Positions 33,180 through 44,271 of a DNA stretch of 64,000 nt are shown in pieces. Each line of letters begins with the position of its first letter. Position 1 is the stretch's first letter. The notes beneath the pieces are model-generated. The model was not told where the DNA came from and ran no database searches. It worked only from the letters and a program-made list of their open reading frames with translations. This stretch comes from Tuctoria greenei. Its lineage: Eukaryota; Streptophyta; Magnoliopsida; Poales; Poaceae. The position numbers and the translations under genes were made by a program. The DNA lies in assembly GCA_036927565.1 (NCBI GenBank), contig JAYESD010000001.1:251005097-251069096 (forward strand). Direction: 5' to 3'.

Positions 33180-35588
33180 GTGTCTGGTTTCCGCCTGCCG
33201 GAAAACTTTGTTGAAGATCCTGAATCTCTTCCGAGAGACCGACCCCGTGTTGTTACTCCTCAGAAGATTCGAGCGGCAAGGCAAGCTAGCATTTATGCAC
33301 CAACAATCCAAACGCCAATGGCTCAGAAGACCCTCCGTGAGTTCTCAGCTCCCTCTGCTAACAATGTGCCTATTGGGCCCACTGTTAACACGGGAGATGT
33401 GAACTTCGAGATCAAAACTGGCCTTATCACTATGGTGCAAGCCAACCCATTCAGTGGGATGGCTAACGAGGATGCAAGTGCTCACCTGCAAAAAATTCCT
33501 CGAGATCTACAACAGTTTTAAGATCAAGGACGTGTCTACGGATGCGGTCCGTCTGAGACTGTTCCCGTTCTCCCTCGTTGGGAGAGCGAAATAGTGATTC
33601 TGCACGAACCGAAGTGTTGTAGGCACTTGGGAGAAATGTTCTACGACATCCCTCACCAAATTCTTCCCGTTGGGTAAAACAAATGCCCTACGTGGAAGGA
33701 TTTCCAGCTTTCAGCAAGAGCCCAAGGAATCTATTCCCGAGGCATGGGAAAGGCTTCAGGAGTACATCCTAGCCTGTCCCCTCCATGGGATGGATGACTG
33801 GCTCCTTATTCAAAATTTCTATAACGGGCTGATCCCATCAGCTCGTGACCATTTGGATGCTGCTGTCGGAGGGGCCTTCTTCTCATTGACGGTGCCAAAA
33901 GCTAAAGATATTATTGAGAAGATGGTGTCCAACATGGGATGGAACAATGAGCGTCTCCATACCCGACAGCGAGGCATGCACACCTTGAAGGAGGTGGACA
34001 TGATCGCTGCAAAATTGGACCTCCTAATGAAGAAAATTGATGGACAAGCCAGTGGTGAAGTGTCTGGCAATGCCTATGCCCTAGACTCGCACATCACGTG
34101 TGAAGTCTATGGCGACACGGGTCATATGGGCAATGATTGCCCAGAAACTCGTGAGGATGCCTTATACCTCGCCAACAACGGAAATTTCAACAACAACAAT
34201 GGCTATCGTCCAGGAGGTCAAGGGTGGTGTCAACAACGCCCATTCTTTCAAGGAGGGTACAACAACAATGGCAACCCTGGAAATCAGCCTAACTTGAGAG
34301 AACTTGCCATTAGCCAGCTCAAGATCAACGAGGCCCTATCCAAGAAGCTGTCAGCTAATGACAAGACCCTAAAGAATATCAATGCAAAGATTGAAGGACT
34401 ATCCTCAGCATTCAAGAATAAACTGAGCTTCAACAAGTTGTTGGAGACTTAGTTGGCACAACTTGCTGCAGTTGTCCCTCCATTAGAAAACATCAAAATT
34501 CTGGGGCAGCCAGAAGCCCCAGTGGAGAACGTTAGTGTAGTGGTTACAAGAGGAGGAAAGACCACTCGTTATCCACCGTGTCCCATAGAAGAAAAGAGGA
34601 CAACTGAACCTGAGAAGGAGGATGTCCCAAGTGAATTACTTGGTGAATGAATGGCCAAACACTTTGAAGACACCAACTTATTGCCATTCCCACGCAGACA
34701 AAGGAAGCCACCACTGGATGAGCAATTCAACCGTTTTGTTGAGGTCATCCAAAAGATCCACATCAATGTGCCCTTGCTTGATGCGATGCAAGTCCCCACT
34801 TATGCTCGCTATCTCAAGGACATATTGAACAACAAACGGCCATTGCCCACCACTGAGGTCGTCAAGCTTATGGAAGACTGCAGTGCAGCCATCCTCAATA
34901 GGCTTCCTGAAAAGAAGAAGGACCCTGGATGTCCTACCATTTCATGCTCAATTGGGGCTCACCACATTGACAAGGCACTTTGTGATATGGGAGAAAGTGT
35001 TAGTGTGCTGCCCAAGGTTGTGTTCGACCAGCTGAACTTCACAGAGTTGAATCCAACACCAATGCAGCTACAACTGGCTGACACTTTAGTCCATTATCCA
35101 GCGAGTATTGCTGAAGACGTCCTGGTGAAGATCCGAAACTGCTTCATACCCGTGGAATTTGTGGTGCTAGACATCGACACTGAGAAAGATACACAACTCA
35201 TTTTTGGACGTCCATTCCTAAGCACTGCAAAAGCTCGTATAGATGTGGGAGTTGGAGAAATTCACTTCCATATCAATGGCAAGGAGGAAAAGTTTAACTT
35301 TTGGCCAACTTAGAGCAATGCTCCATGATTCGAATCAAGTATGGGTCAAATGATAAACACATCAGAGAGGTCGAAGTCCCACGGCCAAAGGTGGACTCAC
35401 TCATTGCATTCATAAGAAGATTAATCTACAAGGAGAATCCATCATTTCGACCACGTCGATATCCAAAGGCGACGGAATCATCTGGAACTTCCCGAAGGCC
35501 CAAGTCCACCAAACCGCCAAAAAAGGAATGGCGGAAGAAGCAAGACAAGCCGTCCAAGCCCATCCCTTCGGGCTCGGATGTGAAATGA
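33180..35588 (+). pseudogene. gag: Athila gag-protease, copy A
   Basis: No ATG is seen at the start; the frame opens near 33180 with GTG (GCG in copy B). The gag fold shows VNFEIKTGLITMVQANPFSGMANEDASAHLQ, then an extra base in an A-run near 33490 breaks the frame. It resumes by 33670 with a run ending AWERLQEYILACPLHGMDDW. The zinc knuckle reads CEVYGDTGHMGNDC, with tyrosine where the second cysteine is normally found. Stops follow at 34450 (TAG) and 34648 (TGA) in the same frame. The protease keeps ALCDMGESVSVLP and IFGRPFL. A TAG at 35311-35313 and a frame change precede the last open piece to 35588. Nothing of RT follows. Confidence 0.88.
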
Positions 35589-36318
35589 AGATGGAGGAAT
35601 GTCCATCTCATTGGACGGTGGTGAGACCTACGCCAATAGGTTAAATTTGTAGTTATCTCACTTTATTTTTCTTTCTTTCTTTTTCCACCCCATTTGGATT
35701 TTTCCCATTGCATATTTGATTTTTCCTAGCAAGTTGAGAATCTTATATCCTCAACTTTCATTTTTCTTTATTTCTTTTCAAAAGAAAATTTTTATTGGAT
35801 TTGAAAAAAGGTTTGTATTTGAAAAACAACTTTTTCTGAGCTGCACATGTGGCATTTCACCAACGTGCTAACTTTATAGCCGTTGGGGAGCCACTTGCCA
35901 GAAGGGGAACCAGGGGGGGCACCTGTCAGGTCGGCCGAACCCCCTGGTCGGCCGAACAGGGAGTGGAGCCAAATTGGCTCCCCTTCCTCCAACGGCTACA
36001 TTTTGAACCCAAAGTGACTATTGGAAGGTGCACCCTATAAATTGTGGCCGTGAGGAGCACCTCTCTTCACACACCACATCATTTTACACCTCTCCAAGTC
36101 ACTCTCTAGCTCACCTTGTTTTTCTTGCTCTTCATTGCAACACTCTTGCTCAAATCCATCCCCAAAAAGATTTTCTTTTGTTTGCATTTTCATTTTACAC
36201 TCAAGCTTTCAAGAGGAGAAAATTCGTTGAGAGTTTTGTTTTCCAAACATCGCTTCTTTTCGGATTTTTCTCGCCTTGTTTTGTTCTTGCTTGTTGAACT
36301 CAAAAAGACCTGAAGTGG
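35589..36318. promoter_or_regulatory. Internal non-coding region with LTR-like promoter module
   Basis: It contains a T-rich tract (35660-35830), then two copies of ggtcggccgaac (35929-35940 and 35946-35957) like those of the LTR U3 hairpin. These are enclosed by an inverted repeat (agccgttgg...gagcca at about 35878 and ggctcccc...caacggct at about 35977). A TATA box ctataaatt (36035) and cttcacacaccac about 30 bp later resemble the LTR's TATA and start region. It stands directly upstream of the ATHILA ORF. Confidence 0.6.
36036..36042 (+). promoter_or_regulatory. Possible internal TATA box before the ATHILA ORF
   Basis: TATAAAT in caccctataaattgtgg, 283 bp before the open frame at 36319. 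Confidence 0.5.
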
Positions 36319-37827
36319 TTGTTCGAAAAGAGGAAGGAGGCTGCAAGCTCAAGCCATGGTGAAGGTTCTAGTGCACGCCTCTCTTCCATGGGTATTAGCC
36401 CAAGGAGGAGAAGTGTGTGTGAGGACACTCTAATGGAAGAGAGAAGCAACCCACACCAACTTCTTCACAACAACGACCTCGACATACGAAGTGAAGTTGA
36501 AGATGAAGCACGCAGGCTTCTCCAAGATCGTGAGTTCCACCACACCAAGGCTTACGATCCACATTTGATCTCCAAAATAGGTAGGGACTCCAAATTTCTT
36601 TCCATTTGGCATGCAATTGGATTTGATGACTTTGCTCACACAGAGGAGAAAGGTTCACGCCTTCTCACTGTCTAATTCCTTTGCACACTAAGAATAGGAT
36701 TTGATGGTATTGCTTTTAGATTATTTCAAAAAGAATACAACATCCTATGGAAAGAATTAGGTAGAATCCTAGGCTTCCATAAACGGTGTTTGCTAGATTT
36801 AGACAATTTGCCTAAGTTTAACAAACAAAGTTTTTGGAATGAGCTAACTAGTGAGGTCACTTGTAGGGATCCTAGGAATAACCACATCCAAAACCCTACC
36901 TTACGCTTCATGCATAGATGGGTGGCTATGACTATGTTCCCTAGGGGAGATGTTAGGGTTGTGCGAGATGATGAATTGAAAATTTTGTTTGCCATGACTA
37001 AAAAGATAAAAGTTGCTCCAGGCAAAGCCATGATGACACAATGGTTAGATTACATTTCAAAATCAGGACCAATTGAATGCACTTCATTGATTACTCATAT
37101 TGCTGATAGAGTAGGAGCAGTTAAATACTCTTCATTTGAATATATTGAAACTGAAAGAGAATTAATTTATGAAGACTATGTAGTGCAAGGACATACCCTT
37201 AAGCATGATCAAGATGGGTCCTTGATATTTTTCTATCTCGACTTTGTCAATGAAATTCGATTACCTAACCTGGATTTTCATTTGTACAAATGTCGGAGGC
37301 TAACCATTAATCTTCTTCCCCTTGAGGAAGCAAGAAGAAGTAATGTCTCTGGCAGGGTAACAAGGAATCATGCGAGGGCTGTAGCCGTAGGCATGCCACC
37401 GATAATCTCTCCGGTCCATGAATACCAAGAGGAAGAGAACCCAACGGGTTATGCGCCCGGATGGACTCAACCTCCGACGTTTGAGACTGGGGGATCATCT
37501 TGGCAATAATGGCAAAGGGATCGACCCTTATCCTCTTCAAGCTCTAGCAGCTTGCCCCCAACGTCCATGAGAGGATGTCGTTCCTTTTCGGCCAGAAGTC
37601 ATTATAGCCAAGGAATGACGGACCTCACTAGACGTATGGGAGAACTTGAGGTGAGAATTGGTGACATCTATAGCACACTCCAAGAGCATGTTCAGGGTAC
37701 CCAGGATTGGCAACAACACATGGATGCTCAATTCACCAACTTCAACACGGCGCTACAACAACAACAAGCCGATCTTGCAGCATACTTCCGTCATCAAGGG
37801 TTTAACCCTTATCACGGAGGTAGTTGA
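36319..37827 (+). pseudogene. ATHILA ORF (env-position protein of Athila elements), copy A
   Basis: One frame of about 500 codons with two in-frame TAA codons, at 36673-36675 and 37507-37509. No ATG stands at the left end; the first in-frame ATG is 36391 (MGISPRRRSV), so the start is uncertain. Conserved blocks such as PTLRFMHRWVAMTMFPRGD, ELKILFAMTKKIKV and GPIECTSLITHIADRVG fit my recollection of the ATHILA ORF family (PF03078) found after pol in grass Athila elements. Its function is not known; a predicted nuclear or envelope-like role is unproven, and no clear membrane segment was seen here. The C-terminal part (after 37510) is serine- and glutamine-rich and predicted helical. It is better preserved than gag-protease in this element. 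Confidence 0.75.
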
Positions 37828-39171
37828 AGAACAAGCTTGGGGAGGACCCCCACTTGAGGTAACATGTATCACATTCCTTGCATATTTATTTTCCATCCAT
37901 CTATCCATCCATCATCCACCTTGCATTTAAAAAAAATAGGTTTAATTATGCTTTCATCAAATAATAATGTGCGGTAAGAATGATTTAGAATTCACATGGA
38001 TGAAATGATGAATAGTTGCTCTGTTTTATTTTCCTAAGTCTCTAGTTTACAACTTGCTACTCTACAAATATTGCTTTCATTGGTTTGAAATACTTTTACC
38101 TTAATTTGGAAGTCGTGGGTAGCAAAAGCTTGATCTAATTCTAGGTTGTTGCAAGACTAGAATTGGTAATAGGGCTGCTAGCCCTAGTTTGAAAGTAAAA
38201 CTTAGATTTCCGGAGAAATTCTAAAAAGATTTAAGTTTCCCTCAATTGATTGGAAATACCTACCAAAGCCATATGATGTTCATATATAGACAAAACCTTA
38301 TGCATATGCTATTTGCTTTTACATTGAGCCTAGTCAAACTAGTATAGACCTATGTGAGAAATCATTCAACTATTTTTGAATTCAAGACTTCACTTGCACA
38401 TGCTATACTTCTACACTAGAAGTAAGCAAAACATCCATCATATCCACCTTACCACAATAAAAAGAGAAACTCCATGTTATTCATGTTTAGCACTCTCTTC
38501 AAAATTCATTACAAAGAAAGGGAGTAGAAGACATGGCTATAAAAAGAAAATGAAAAAAAAGCATGCTTACATCATAAGCATGAGAAAAAAAGAGAAGAAA
38601 AGTAGCCATGTTTCATCCCTGCAAAAGAAAGAGAGATTATACCAAAAAGGAGTTATCTCAAGTATCCACATCCACTTCCACTCCATCACACATGCGCTGG
38701 TCTTGAATCAAAAAGTTTTGATTTGAATTCTCCTAAGGCTTACTCTTTTGACTTAGCAATAAATATGCCTACTTACTTTCCTTACCAAGCTCCACATACA
38801 CGCCATATCCAATGAGTAGGAATAGTAGAGGCACAATATTTTGGTGAGGAAATATTTCCACTATCCACAAAGGAGTGACTGAGAGAAGAAAATTGAGGTA
38901 CTTAATATCTAAACTGAATTCTCCGGGGTTTAAGTGGAACTTGATTTCTAGGCTATGTTTTCTCCATTTGCTATTCTACCTTTGAACTACTCATGAATAT
39001 GAGAAAGCATAAGCCCCATGATAACTTAAGAAATGTAGGGTATCATAACCAATTTCTGCAATACTAGGTAGAGTATCTTGTTGTGCATTAGATACTTTTG
39101 AAAATAAGACATTGTAGCAACTCCTGATCATCAACCTAAAATCTTGACTTTGCTCGGGACGAGCAAAGGAT
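37828..39171. other. Athila 3' non-coding region
   Basis: 1.3 kb, A/T-rich, without a supported gene. It contains several A-rich stretches with aagaaaa motifs (38500-38650). It ends at the polypurine tract. Confidence 0.7.
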
Positions 39172-39186
39172 AAGCTTGGGGGAGTT
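39172..39186 (+). other. Polypurine tract of the Athila element
   Basis: aagcttgggggagtt directly before the 3' LTR start TGTTGACGG at 39187, the usual context in Athila elements. Confidence 0.85.
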
Positions 39187-40621
39187 TGTTGACGGCTGTT
39201 ATATACCAATTTCATCTGTCAATTTAACTCAATTATGTGAAGGATTTGTTATTTCTTGCACACATCACCTTTCTATCTAATCCAATTCCACTTGGACTTG
39301 GAGAAATATGTGTGTGCAACATTTTATGCTGGAAATGAGGAAATGTAGAGGGACCAATCCTATAAAATATCATCCCAACCAATTTGGCGACGACACATGG
39401 CATCCCATGGATCAAATGGCCCACAAACAGAAGTATCCGAGGAGATCCAACAGTGTATCACCCATATACATCAATGGGACCCACCTCGCAGCCACCTGGA
39501 GAAAGCACACGAGAATTGGTGCAATGACCAGGTCGGCCGAACCAGGGGGTCGGACGACCTTGTCTCTGCACCAAACTCGATCAGCCTCCACGTGTTGGCT
39601 CCTCCCGGATTCCTGGAGTCAATTGTGACTGATTCGCGTGCTTTTGGTGGCGGGAACCAACCTCAACACTAGTATAAATAGGACCCCCTACCCCTCATTT
39701 TAACACACACCACTTGAGCTTCATCTCTATTGTATACACTATCATCCATAGTCTTAGAGGAGTTAGGTTGTAGGGAGGAGGGTCTCTAGTCCCAAGTCCA
39801 AATTGGGAAAGGAGTAAGGAGTCTCTCTCTTCCCAATCCTACATTGGGAAATGTATGCCTCATGTATTCTTTCTTGTATTTGTGACTTAATGCATAATAA
39901 AGATAGTATCTTTAGTCTCTACTTATACATATACTTGGGCAAAGCGTTTCTTATTTGATTGCGGAGTCCATGTATGTGGAAGGTATAGCTTCTATGACTG
40001 TTTCATCATGAACATATCTCATTATCATAGAACCTATAGACCCCCACTATAATCTAGTTAATTATAACATAACTAGGTTAGTATGGATAATTATCTTGTG
40101 TATCAACATTGGTTCAATGATGATTCAATTCATTGCCTTAGGATGGATTGTGCTTAGGCTCTTAAGATAATTACTTAATATGCTAGCATGGTGCTAGGAT
40201 AGCTAAGTAGCATTGGATGTCTTGTAGACCCACGGATTGAAGAGGTAGGCAGTAGGTGGTGACAGCCCTATCTGTCCTTTGTAATCCTCCACGTTCGGCT
40301 ATGCCACAGGCTCTTGTCGGGAGTCGCCCTAGTATTGCTAGGAGTAAGCCCGTGCCCGATGTGTTGAACCACATAGCAAGTATTCACTATTGACCTAGCT
40401 TTTGAATAATTAGTTTAGACTATGTATATGTACAATAGAGCATTGTAGGAGCACATCCATAACTCTCAGCCTTAACTAACCTCTAGGATCCTCTTACCCC
40501 CCTTAGACTTGAAAGCTTTTGTATGTGTCACACTACCTTCATTATTATTTTATCCATCCTTACTAGATTCTTACCTAGACCTTTCTACTCTTTCCACTTG
40601 ATGATTGTTATATATCTACCC
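39187..40621 (+). repeat. Athila 3' LTR, truncated
   Basis: Matches 31372-32805 base for base in length (about 1,434 bp) and then stops at ctaccc; the remaining part of the LTR is missing. Its TATA box is at 39673-39680. Confidence 0.88.
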
Positions 40622-41616
40622 CTTCCATGCCTACACATAATATATTTTTGCAAACACCTTCCATGCCTGCTCAAATGGTGAGTTGAAGAAAGTGTGTTCT
40701 AGCTCAATAATGTGTCCATATATGTAGCTCTTGTGTCAAATGCATAGTATCATATTGGCAAGCCTCTAGGTTTCGATGTATGGTAGCTATTATATAAAAG
40801 AGATTCTAGCTAGTTGTATTTGGTTAGGAGTTTCAATCAAGCTCGAGGTTCATAAGCTACTCGAGTTCGACATTTTAATATAAGTTATGAGCTTATGTTT
40901 ATGCAGCGCAAAATATATCTTATGAAACCAATGAATCAAAAGTTATATTTGAAGTTAAAAATTTATTACTTTTTCCTTCTATTTGCATGTTATTATGAGA
41001 ATTACTAAGAAAATAAGTCTTAACTTACCCTCTTTATGCAAAAAACAAACAAATAGCCCCACCATAGTTAAACATCACATGAACAAAATAAAGACTAAGA
41101 TAATGTCAATGGAAACATGCTTGGAAACAATCGGTAAAGACATACCATTTACACTATGATGTGTGCAATTAAGTTTTTCCAGTTACGAGACGAAGATGTC
41201 CTTGAAACCCGCATCCATTTTGTGTTCTGGGTTTGCACATATGCGCAATCAACGGTACTGGAAGCGTAGAATCCTTAATAATGAATGGGAAGAAAAAATG
41301 AGCACCAAAAAGGTGAATATCTAAAATCATGTGATTGCAACCATGCAGGATATTGACATATCGTAAGCATTTCATTAAAAGATAAGTACCCGACTGGAAT
41401 CCACTCCAAAATCATTTTCTAACTCAAGCGAATCATCACTGAATGCCGAGACATACTCTATCCTGGAAAAAACAGTCCATCCATTGTGTCAAAGCCGCAG
41501 TATTAGCAGCCCGATAAGTGACGCAGAACCACGACGGGGGCTGCAGCATGTCTCGTTCATGCAAATCATGAGCTGCAGGAGTTAGCCTGCCAGCACTAGA
41601 AAGAACAATGGCATGC
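40622..41616. other. Unassigned segment with module (iii)
   Basis: No gene is supported. The first 770 bp are A/T-rich and match nothing else in the window that I can see. 41391-41616 is related to 21470-21740 (module ii) and to the start of module (i), and stops at acaatggcatgc exactly where the copia LTR begins, while modules (i) and (ii) continue catgaccaaa/catgatcaaa. Confidence 0.6.
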
Positions 41617-43183
41617 TGTAGGGTTGAAGAGCTCGTGAAAAGATACCAGAGGAGGATGAATAGTCAATTTAAAACTTTTTCAATAGAAGCCACAAAAACC
41701 GCTCAGCAGAAAATTGACCCGATAAAGAAAAATTGTGTGTGACTAATCTAACCATTATCAACCATGACAAAATAGGTATAGATTGTATAGAATGAAGTCA
41801 TGAAGACACGAAAATAAGAATCATGAAAAAAATGTTTTGTAAAACTGAAGTTATGACCAAAATTATGAGCAAAGGTCAATCTGTTCTAACAGAGAGCAAG
41901 CACGCTGCAAAGAAACTCGTGTAACTCAAAAACTATAAATCCAATGATCGTGAAATTTTGATAGATGATATAGAATCAAGTTCTGAAGACAACACAAAAA
42001 TAATCACATCAATTGTATTGGTAAAACTCATGTTAAATTAAAAACAATGAAGAAAGGTCGAGCAACGCGGAAACTCAACGAGAAAGACGTGACAAAAACA
42101 AGTCGGACGAACTAGGCACAAAAGGTCCTCTAAACTAAGAATTTTATTGATCAAAGCACAAAAGGAACAGCTCCAAAGTTGTGCACCATGAGCTCTGGCC
42201 TCCCTTGCTTATATAACCAGCCGTTACGACAACCCAATCCAAACAACGACGCTCGAATCGTACCCAGTTTCAACCGAAACTTTACATAACTGCTCAAGAC
42301 TCTTCCACACGTAGGTAGAAGCAATCTTAAAACTTTCAAACACCTTAGGTACGTCCTAAACATTTTTAAAACAACTCAACTTCATGATCAACATGGAATC
42401 TAACCAAACCGAACTCGAAACCTTTTATAAGCGAACCATAACCACCTCAACTGCAGCCTGAGGCATAGACCAACCGGTTGGACCTTTCCGACCACATCTT
42501 TATGTCCATAACTCTTCTCCACATCTTGGAACCATGTTGCCATTTCCATGAACCCTTTGCACACATCCAAACACTTTCCAACAATGTTTACGATACCTTC
42601 ACATGCATTGTTATTGACCCAAACATGCTACATGACCTCCTGATCAACTCAACCACAATTCTATCGGAACTTGGTTGTTGAACATCAACTTATCCCTAAG
42701 ACTAGTTCAATGGATCCCATTACAAGCCATGTCTTGACCTCAAGCAACACCTGGACATGAACAATCAAGCAACTTCTCCGAGCGCAAGTCCTCGACTTGA
42801 CTCACATTAGTCCAAAAACCACAACACCTTATGTGAGCACCTCACATAAGAAGGTTGCAAATATAGCAAGATAATATCCATCATAATCAGCCATAACACA
42901 TCAAAAACTTAGTAAAAGAATACTAAGAAAACTTCCCATAAGCCAAATGCAAGTTCAAAACATCACAAATGAAAAACATGGCAGCAACACGAATCTTTCA
43001 GCACATAGAAAGTTCGGACCGTCCAAAGCAATCACTATGCATAAAATGAATGGTTCGAACAATCCGAAGCAAGTTCTCAAAAGTTCGAACAATCTGAAGT
43101 GAGCTTCTCAGGTGTATTCAAAACTTGGTATGTAAACCCTCATTTTTAACATAATTGCCAATGTATTCAGCACATAGGTCCCA
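41617..43183 (-). repeat. Copia 3' LTR
   Basis: In element orientation it starts TGGGACC directly after the polypurine tract and ends ACCCTACA at the border with module (iii). Only one LTR is in the window, so the ends are inferred from TG...CA and context. Confidence 0.6.
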
Positions 43184-43474
43184 TAATCTCCCCCTTGATG
43201 AATGCATTGGCAACACCACTACGAAACCAAACTTTGACTCATTCATGTTTCATGAAAAGTTTTGATAAAAAGCAAATTTCTCCCTCGTTTTGGAAATCAA
43301 AAATCGAACGAGATGGAAACAGAAAATTCTCCTCCTAAAGATATACACTCCCCCTGAGAAGAACGTGTAAACAAAACACTTGTGAATGTGCAATTTGTGA
43401 CAAATTTCTCCCCCTTTGACAATGTATTTGGCAAGATTCAAAAGAGAAATTTTAATTGTTTTATGAGCATAATA

Positions 43475-43521
<47 letters not shown>

Positions 43522-44271
43522 ACAAAGCTTATCCAAGTCATACTATCAAGTGACTTACACTATCACATCAATAAGATACATAAAGTAGTGTAAGTCATGC
43601 TAGAGATCAAGTGTAATTTTTAAATTTAAGCAAGTCATGATCTCACAAACTTAACTATTTCAAAAACCTGAAAGCATGACACATGTTGCTGCATTTTTTA
43701 TTTTTCTTTATCGTTTAAAGCACTAATTTTGATCATATGACATTTGCAAGAAATTATATGCTGCATCAGCCTTATTCTAGCCAACCAAGCCAAGACTATG
43801 TTATTTGACAATCAAAAGCTTAAGTATATGATTTTAGTCATACACAACTCCTTCCAAGTTAATATCAAAGTGCAATGATAAGCAATCTCAAGAGAAAAAG
43901 TGCGATGCATGCATATTCTCTAGATCTTTTCATATTTTTCATTTAATCAGAAAATCTCAACATGTGGGCTACTGATTGATTAAGTTTTCATGATTAAAAG
44001 CATTTGTGAGCATGCAACAAGTTCAAAATAGCAAGAAAGTTTGATCATGACCAGATTTTGTGTAAGTAATTATTCAAATTACTAGTCATGGCAAAAACTA
44101 AAAATGTATTTCATGAGTAATGTAGTAAGAACTTTCAGCACGCAAAAGGAATCACAAAGTCATATATGTATGAAACAATTATGCTCATATTATCTTTTAA
44201 TTTCAGTTTCACACATAGACTTTCAAGTTGCAAAACTCCCCCTCAATTTAAGTCATGAGGATGCATAACCC
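43184..44271. other. Copia polypurine tract and 3' region with AT microsatellite
   Basis: 43184-43197 reads caagggggagatta on the minus strand, the likely plus-strand primer. The rest has no supported gene and includes several caaaactccccct-like purine/pyrimidine tracts (43350, 43405, 44236) and an (AT)n run at 43476-43518. Confidence 0.65.
43476..43518. repeat. AT microsatellite
   Basis: About 20 TA units in a row, ending in tatatatgtaac. Confidence 0.95.

Larger units (their letters stand above)
1..33474. repeat. Copy A of a large direct segmental duplication
   Basis: Order, orientation and sequence match 46393-64000 from the first base to the window end. The coordinate offset is 46390-46392 up to 3278, 43496 from 6175 to 6850, and about 30516-30526 from 19826 on. 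The two steps equal the lengths of the solo LTR and of gypsy-1 plus its target duplication. Counted stretches give about 12 differences in 340 bp (copia) and 27 in 620 bp (gypsy-2 gag). The left end lies outside the window. Confidence 0.95.
31372..40621 (+). mobile_element. Athila-type LTR retrotransposon lacking RT and integrase (copy A)
   Basis: Two LTRs flank gag-protease remnants and an ATHILA-family ORF; no RT, RNase H or integrase sequence is present. The primer site (tRNA-Asp type), the polypurine tract aagcttgggggagtt and the ATHILA ORF place it in the Athila group. The first 465 bp of the LTRs differ at 31 sites (about 6.7%). The 3' LTR ends about 420 bp earlier than the 5' LTR, at 40621, and no target duplication is found. 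It is inserted in gypsy-2 at 31371/31372 in both copies. Such an element would have depended on enzymes from a relative. Confidence 0.88.

Noticed and set aside
36319..37827. Calling the ATHILA ORF a true envelope gene
   Set aside because: No signal peptide, membrane segment or cleavage site could be seen; only the position and family resemblance suggest it.
42151..42363. Small open frames in the copia LTR and 3' region (also 42478-42681, 43250-43525)
   Set aside because: Short, without homology or conserved partners, and one runs through the AT microsatellite.
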